This document shows, in pieces, positions 22,063 through 24,808 of a stretch of 24,808 bases of DNA. Below the pieces are notes generated by a model. The model searched no databases and was not told the DNA's origin. It saw only the letters and a list, made by a program, of their open reading frames with translations. The stretch comes from an uncultured Lachnoclostridium sp. (GTDB lineage: Bacteria; Bacillota; Clostridia; Lachnospirales; Lachnospiraceae). Both the position numbers and the translations under genes were made by a program. The DNA is taken from contig CABQJX010000027.1 of the NCBI GenBank assembly GCA_902464595.1, forward strand, positions 1 through 24,808, written 5' to 3'. Positions within the stretch are counted from its first letter, which is position 1. Every line of letters starts with the position of its first letter.

Positions 22063-23103
22063 TTATGGTTCGATCTTTACGCTGGAATCTCCCGCTGTTT
22101 CAGAAGTTTTCACAGCCTCAGAGCCTTCTTCCCGGGAAGTTTCGGCAGTTTGAGAATCCGTCTCTGCTTCTTCTGCTTCTGTCTCTGCTCCTGTGCCCGC
22201 TTCCGTCTCTGTTACTGTCTCCCCTGTACCTTCCGGGCCTTCAGAGGGATCCTCCTCGATCATTACCGTACTGTCGCCGCCCTCTTCCTCCTCTGAAACA
22301 GGGACTACCGCTCCATTTTTCAGGCTCTGATAAATACCAGCCAGCAGGGTATCCTCCTCAATGGCCTGGCGGAGACGCTCGTTTACCTGGCTTGACAGGA
22401 GCATCACATCCTCTGACTGATTCTGCTTTGCCACATAATCGGCCTCCTCTCCCACCACGTGCTCCCGGATGATATAAGATCCATCTTCCGCTTTTACCAC
22501 ATAGCACCACAAAAGCCCCGGAGCCAGTGTATCAACACGGCGGAATTTTGCTTCATAAGTCACATAAGCAATATAAGACTCCTCTGTAAGCCCAGGCTTG
22601 GTATAGCAGACAATGTCCACATAATCCTCAATGAATACTGCCTCTGCCTGAAGCTCCTCTCTCAGCTCCTCTAAGCCTATGTCTCCAGTTTTCCCAAAAA
22701 TGCGGAACAGCTCCTCTGCATTCTGATCTACCTTTGCCTGAAAATACTCGCTGATCAGCTGGTTGACCTGAGGTATCTCATCTTTTCGCAGTTCATATTG
22801 GGAAAAATCTGCGGTGTACTGACTATTGTCCGGCGCGATCTGAGACTTCTCACCATCTGCCCCCTGTCCGCTGTCCTCCGGCGTTTCCTCCTGGATCATA
22901 CTTTCACCCTCTGCGCCTTGATCCGTTTCTGAGGTTATTGCAGCTTCCTGAGTCCCCTCCTGCTTTCCCGGCTTCTTATCCATTACCAGGATAATAACTG
23001 CCAATACCACTACAAGGATCACCGGTACAGCCGCCAACCGCATATATTTTATTCTGTCATCTGCAGAATGTCTTCTTCCTGTCCTTCTTCTTTTCTGTGC
23101 CAT
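22063..23103 (-). CDS. Hypothetical single-span membrane protein with acidic tail
   Basis: A 346-residue protein of no recognised family. The N terminus is basic (KRRRTGRRH) and is followed by one transmembrane helix (about 22-42, LAAVPVILVVVLAVIILVMD). A Glu/Gln/Ser-rich linker runs to about residue 95. A compact globular domain (about 100-250) opens with VNQLISEYFQAKVDQNAEEL, a helix that resembles the start of an NTF2-like fold, and contains YVDIVCYTKPGL and GLLWCYVVKAEDGSYII. The last 75 residues are highly acidic and Thr/Glu repetitive. The topology suggests an extracytoplasmic globular domain. AGGAGG sits eight bases before ATG 23103. Its promoter lies at 23158-23186. The NTF2-like reading is a guess from residue pattern only. 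Confidence 0.78.
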   Translation of the reverse strand: MAQKRRRTGRRHSADDRIKYMRLAAVPVILVVVLAVIILVMDKKPGKQEGTQEAAITSETDQGAEGESMIQEETPEDSGQGADGEKSQIAPDNSQYTADFSQYELRKDEIPQVNQLISEYFQAKVDQNAEELFRIFGKTGDIGLEELREELQAEAVFIEDYVDIVCYTKPGLTEESYIAYVTYEAKFRRVDTLAPGLLWCYVVKAEDGSYIIREHVVGEEADYVAKQNQSEDVMLLSSQVNERLRQAIEEDTLLAGIYQSLKNGAVVPVSEEEEGGDSTVMIEEDPSEGPEGTGETVTETEAGTGAETEAEEAETDSQTAETSREEGSEAVKTSETAGDSSVKIEP

Positions 23104-23157
23104 CCTTCATTCCTCCTGTCTATGGAGCACCTTCAGACTGTCTTTATCATCTGCTCT

Positions 23158-23186
23158 ATTCTAACAAAAAGCAGCTGAAAAAGCAA
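23158..23186 (-). promoter_or_regulatory. Candidate promoter of the hypothetical-queA block
   Basis: On the minus strand TAGAAT (-10, 23158-23163), a 17-base spacer and TTGCTT (-35, 23181-23186). It lies about 55 bases upstream of ATG 23103 and just after the tRNA terminator, so transcription restarts here. Confidence 0.5.
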
Positions 23187-23240
23187 TGTGCAGCCTTTTC
23201 TTGCACTGCGGTAAAAGCAAAAACCAAAAATATAGAAACG

Positions 23241-23280
23241 AAAAAACCGCAGCTAATCCCCCGTTAAGGATTATCTGCGG
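23241..23280 (-). terminator. Rho-independent terminator of the tRNA-Arg gene
   Basis: On the minus strand the stem CCGCAG-a-TAATCC pairs with GGATTA-g-CTGCGG (plus 23268-23280 and 23247-23259) around an eight-base loop and is followed by six T. It begins 11 bases after the tRNA 3' end. Confidence 0.92.
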
Positions 23281-23291
23281 CCATAACAAAA

Positions 23292-23363
23292 TGCGTCTGA
23301 TAGGAATCGAACCTACGCACGCGGCTCCGGAGGCCACTGCTCTATCCACTGAGCTACAGACGC
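23292..23363 (-). tRNA. tRNA-Arg (anticodon CCG)
   Basis: The minus strand folds into a complete cloverleaf of 72 nt. The acceptor stem is GCGTCTG/CAGACGC with discriminator A, the D stem is GCTC/GAGC, and the anticodon stem is GTGGC/GCCGC around loop CTCCGGA. The variable loop has four bases, and the T arm GTAGG/CCTAT encloses TTCGATT. The loop gives anticodon CCG, reading CGG (arginine). CCA is not encoded. It has its own promoter and terminator. Confidence 0.96.
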
Positions 23364-23372
23364 ATCTCTATT

Positions 23373-23401
23373 ATGATACTATAGTTTTCCAAAAACTTCA
23401 A
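23373..23401 (-). promoter_or_regulatory. Promoter of tRNA-Arg(CCG)
   Basis: On the minus strand TTGAAG (-35, 23396-23401), a 17-base spacer and TATCAT (-10, 23373-23378), about ten bases before the tRNA 5' end. The -35 overlaps the stop codon region of the upstream exporter gene (23398), so the tRNA could also receive read-through transcription. Confidence 0.6.
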
Positions 23402-23838
23402 GACCTAATTTTATTTTTTCTTCCTGTAAGTTTAAACAGGGAATCCATCAGAAATACCGCCAGGGCGATCGCGCCTGCAATCTGCAGAGTCTCCGTCAAG
23501 TAATAGACCGATTCTTCCCTCTGGTTGCGTATTATATAATATACACTGTTGTAAATAGAGGTTCCCGGCACTAAAGGCAGGATCCCCGGCACTAAAAACA
23601 TATTTACCGGAGCTCTCAGTCTGCGCGCAAAGACATGAGCCATAAGAGCCACCGAAAGGCTGGACAAAAATGCACCAAAAATCATCGAACCAGTACTTCC
23701 CTTTACAAGCAGATAAACCAGCCAGCACACAGCCCCTGTCAGACCGGACCAAATGAGATACCGCTTCGGCATCTCCAAAACCAGTCCAAAGCTGAGCACT
23801 GCCATAAAAGAACCTGCTACCTGTACCGCCGCTACCAT
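23398..23838 (-). CDS. Threonine/serine exporter small subunit (ThrE/YjjB-like)
   Basis: A 146-residue membrane protein with about four to five helices. It corresponds to the C-terminal half of ThrE, as in E. coli YjjB. The diagnostic phrase LVPGILPLVPGTSIYNSVYY is present, preceded by GAFLSSLSVALMAHVFARRL. It acts with the large subunit encoded just upstream as an exporter of small organic or amino acids; YjjPB in E. coli exports succinate and ThrE in Corynebacterium exports threonine. The frame runs open to 24117, but ATG 23838 follows GGAGG by six bases and overlaps the upstream stop by seven bases, a sign of translational coupling. Confidence 0.85.
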   Translation of the reverse strand: MVAAVQVAGSFMAVLSFGLVLEMPKRYLIWSGLTGAVCWLVYLLVKGSTGSMIFGAFLSSLSVALMAHVFARRLRAPVNMFLVPGILPLVPGTSIYNSVYYIIRNQREESVYYLTETLQIAGAIALAVFLMDSLFKLTGRKNKIRS

Positions 23839-24656
23839 ACGCCGCCTCCTCCTATGATCTGATGAAATAAGGCCATTCCAGCTCCCACACCGGCGGCCAC
23901 GGCCAACGCCGTCACAGTGGCCTCCAGCATTCTGGCCGCTCCTGAGGAATAATCTCCATTTAACGTATCTCTCACTGCTGTTGTGAAGATCACACCCGGC
24001 AAAAGGGGCATAATGGCGCTGATGATCACAATATCGCTGTTTGCGGACGGCAGAAGCCACTGATCCATAGAAAGAGCTGTCAAACCAATGGTAAAAGCTC
24101 CCAGCCCATTGACACAAAAATCATTTAACCCAAAGCCTGATATTCCATAGACGACCAGCCCTAAGATTCCTCCAATCACAGAAGCTCCCAGACAGTCTAT
24201 CGGCCGGCCTCCAAGAACCACGCAGAAAAATGCAGCAATAAATACATAACTGACTGCTTTCAGCTCCTTCCTGTACTGGGTACTGTTCTTAATCTCCTCC
24301 AGCTGGCTGTAGGCCTGTCTGGGAGTGATCTCTCCCCCACACAGCTTTCGTGATACCTCGTTGACCCGATAAATTTTATTCAAGTTGGTAGCCCGAGCCT
24401 CTACCCTGCGCACCAGTGTAAGAGGCTCTCCCCTTGGGCTGTCCAAACTCACAAAGATACCTGTGCTGAACACCATTGTCTGGGCCTCCCTCTCATGGCA
24501 GCAGCCCAATATATAATGTATCGTGCCCTCAATCCGCGCGATCTCCGCACCGCTGATCAGCATGATCTCTCCAGCCAGCACCGCTGTACTGGCCAGGAGA
24601 TGGTCTTCATTCCAATATTCCTCATCCACCGCTGTCCACTCGTCCCTTTCTCTCAT
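23832..24656 (-). CDS. Threonine/serine exporter large subunit (ThrE/YjjP-like)
   Basis: A 274-residue protein (from ATG 24656). The N-terminal soluble half has the YjjP/ThrE hallmark LAGEIMLISGAEIARIEGTI and MVFSTGIFVSLDSPRGE. The C-terminal half has about five helices and the conserved IISAIMPLLPGVIFTTAVRD. It forms one exporter with the downstream small subunit. The frame continues to GTG 24692, but the promoter at 24698-24726 would start transcription at about 24690, so ATG 24656 is the better start even though its ribosome site (GCAGAAG) is weak. Substrate is not determined by sequence; threonine, serine or dicarboxylate are the family options. Confidence 0.85.
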   Translation of the reverse strand: MRERDEWTAVDEEYWNEDHLLASTAVLAGEIMLISGAEIARIEGTIHYILGCCHEREAQTMVFSTGIFVSLDSPRGEPLTLVRRVEARATNLNKIYRVNEVSRKLCGGEITPRQAYSQLEEIKNSTQYRKELKAVSYVFIAAFFCVVLGGRPIDCLGASVIGGILGLVVYGISGFGLNDFCVNGLGAFTIGLTALSMDQWLLPSANSDIVIISAIMPLLPGVIFTTAVRDTLNGDYSSGAARMLEATVTALAVAAGVGAGMALFHQIIGGGGVW

Positions 24657-24697
24657 TGGCTTCTGCGGTCTCACAGAGAATGCAGCTGCCACTTTTG

Positions 24698-24726
24698 AGT
24701 ATATCAGCCCAGTCCATTCCCGTCAA
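24698..24726 (-). promoter_or_regulatory. Promoter of the ThrE-like operon
   Basis: On the minus strand TTGACG (-35, 24721-24726), a 17-base spacer and TATACT (-10, 24698-24703) with an extended -10 TG (TGaTATACT). The transcript should start near 24690. This is one of the best promoter matches in the window. Confidence 0.75.
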
Positions 24727-24770
24727 ATGATAAATAGCTTGACAAAGAACCTTTATAAGCCATTTATGAT
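24727..24770. repeat. Interrupted 14-bp inverted repeat upstream of the ThrE-like operon
   Basis: Arms ATGATAAATAGCTT (24727-24740) and AAGCCATTTATGAT (24757-24770) pair at 12 of 14 positions. They are separated by 16 bases, so the half-sites are 30 bp (about three helical turns) apart. The repeat directly abuts the -35 of the ThrE-like promoter, which suits a regulator site. The last 38 bases of the window show no gene. Confidence 0.55.
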
Positions 24771-24808
24771 AATGTCTCAGTATATCACAAATGAAAATGT
24801 CCCGGATA

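Noticed and set aside
22035..22472. Plus-strand reading frame rich in Pro and Leu opposite the hypothetical protein tail
   Set aside because: It is the antisense shadow of the acidic Thr/Glu-rich coding sequence and has no ribosome site or family resemblance.
24657..24692. GTG 24692 as the start of the large ThrE-like subunit
   Set aside because: It would coincide with the predicted transcription start and has no ribosome site; ATG 24656 is favoured.

Overview
The window reads as chromosomal DNA of a strictly anaerobic, moderate-GC Firmicute, most probably a gut member of the Lachnospiraceae / Clostridium cluster XIVa. The basis is gene content: anaerobic ribonucleotide reductase NrdD, rubrerythrin, ScpA/ScpB, an acetyl-type MetA, a LigA variant and split ThrE exporter genes. 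AGGAGG-type ribosome binding sites and TTGACA/TATAAT promoters fit as well. The genus is an inference. Most genes lie on the minus strand, so transcription runs mainly right to left.

Layout, left to right. (1) 1-3.4 kb: start of nrdD behind a promoter with two NrdR boxes, then hflX, a membrane-anchored TPR protein and dut, which form one operon (dut first) with a hairpin in its leader. (2) 3.7-4.1 kb: a small XRE regulator on the plus strand with its terminator. (3) 4.1-7.3 kb: an operon HAD phosphatase > metallophosphoesterase > scpA > scpB, driven by a promoter whose -10 sits inside a perfect 14-bp palindrome. (4) 7.3-8.6 kb: rubrerythrin and a plus-strand XRE-like regulator with a very lysine-rich tail. 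(5) 8.6-10.4 kb: a MerR regulator divergent from a MATE efflux gene; the MATE gene has lost its central portion in frame. (6) 10.4-14.7 kb: an orphan OmpR-type response regulator, a 278-bp nested palindromic element, and a three-gene exporter cassette (NEW3-type surface protein > ABC ATPase > ABC-2 permease) whose NEW3 gene is broken. (7) 14.9-23.1 kb: housekeeping genes in the order hypothetical membrane protein, queA, a 23S rRNA pseudouridine synthase gene, ligA, metA and a long M29-type aminopeptidase, closed by a strong terminator. (8) 23.2-24.8 kb: tRNA-Arg(CCG) with its terminator, and a two-gene ThrE/YjjPB-type exporter with a clear promoter.

The housekeeping blocks cover nucleotide supply (nrdD, dut), DNA joining and chromosome segregation (ligA, scpAB), ribosome and tRNA maintenance (hflX, the pseudouridine synthase, queA, tRNA-Arg) and methionine synthesis (metA). 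The accessory stretch at about 8.6-14.7 kb carries regulators, exporters, two apparently deleted genes and the palindromic element. It is the most plastic and interesting part of the window. The strongest candidate for something undescribed is the element at 11164-11441: a TA-bounded inverted-repeat structure enclosing two hairpins that appear to be diverged inverted copies of each other. No CRISPR array, prophage, rRNA or complete insertion sequence was seen.
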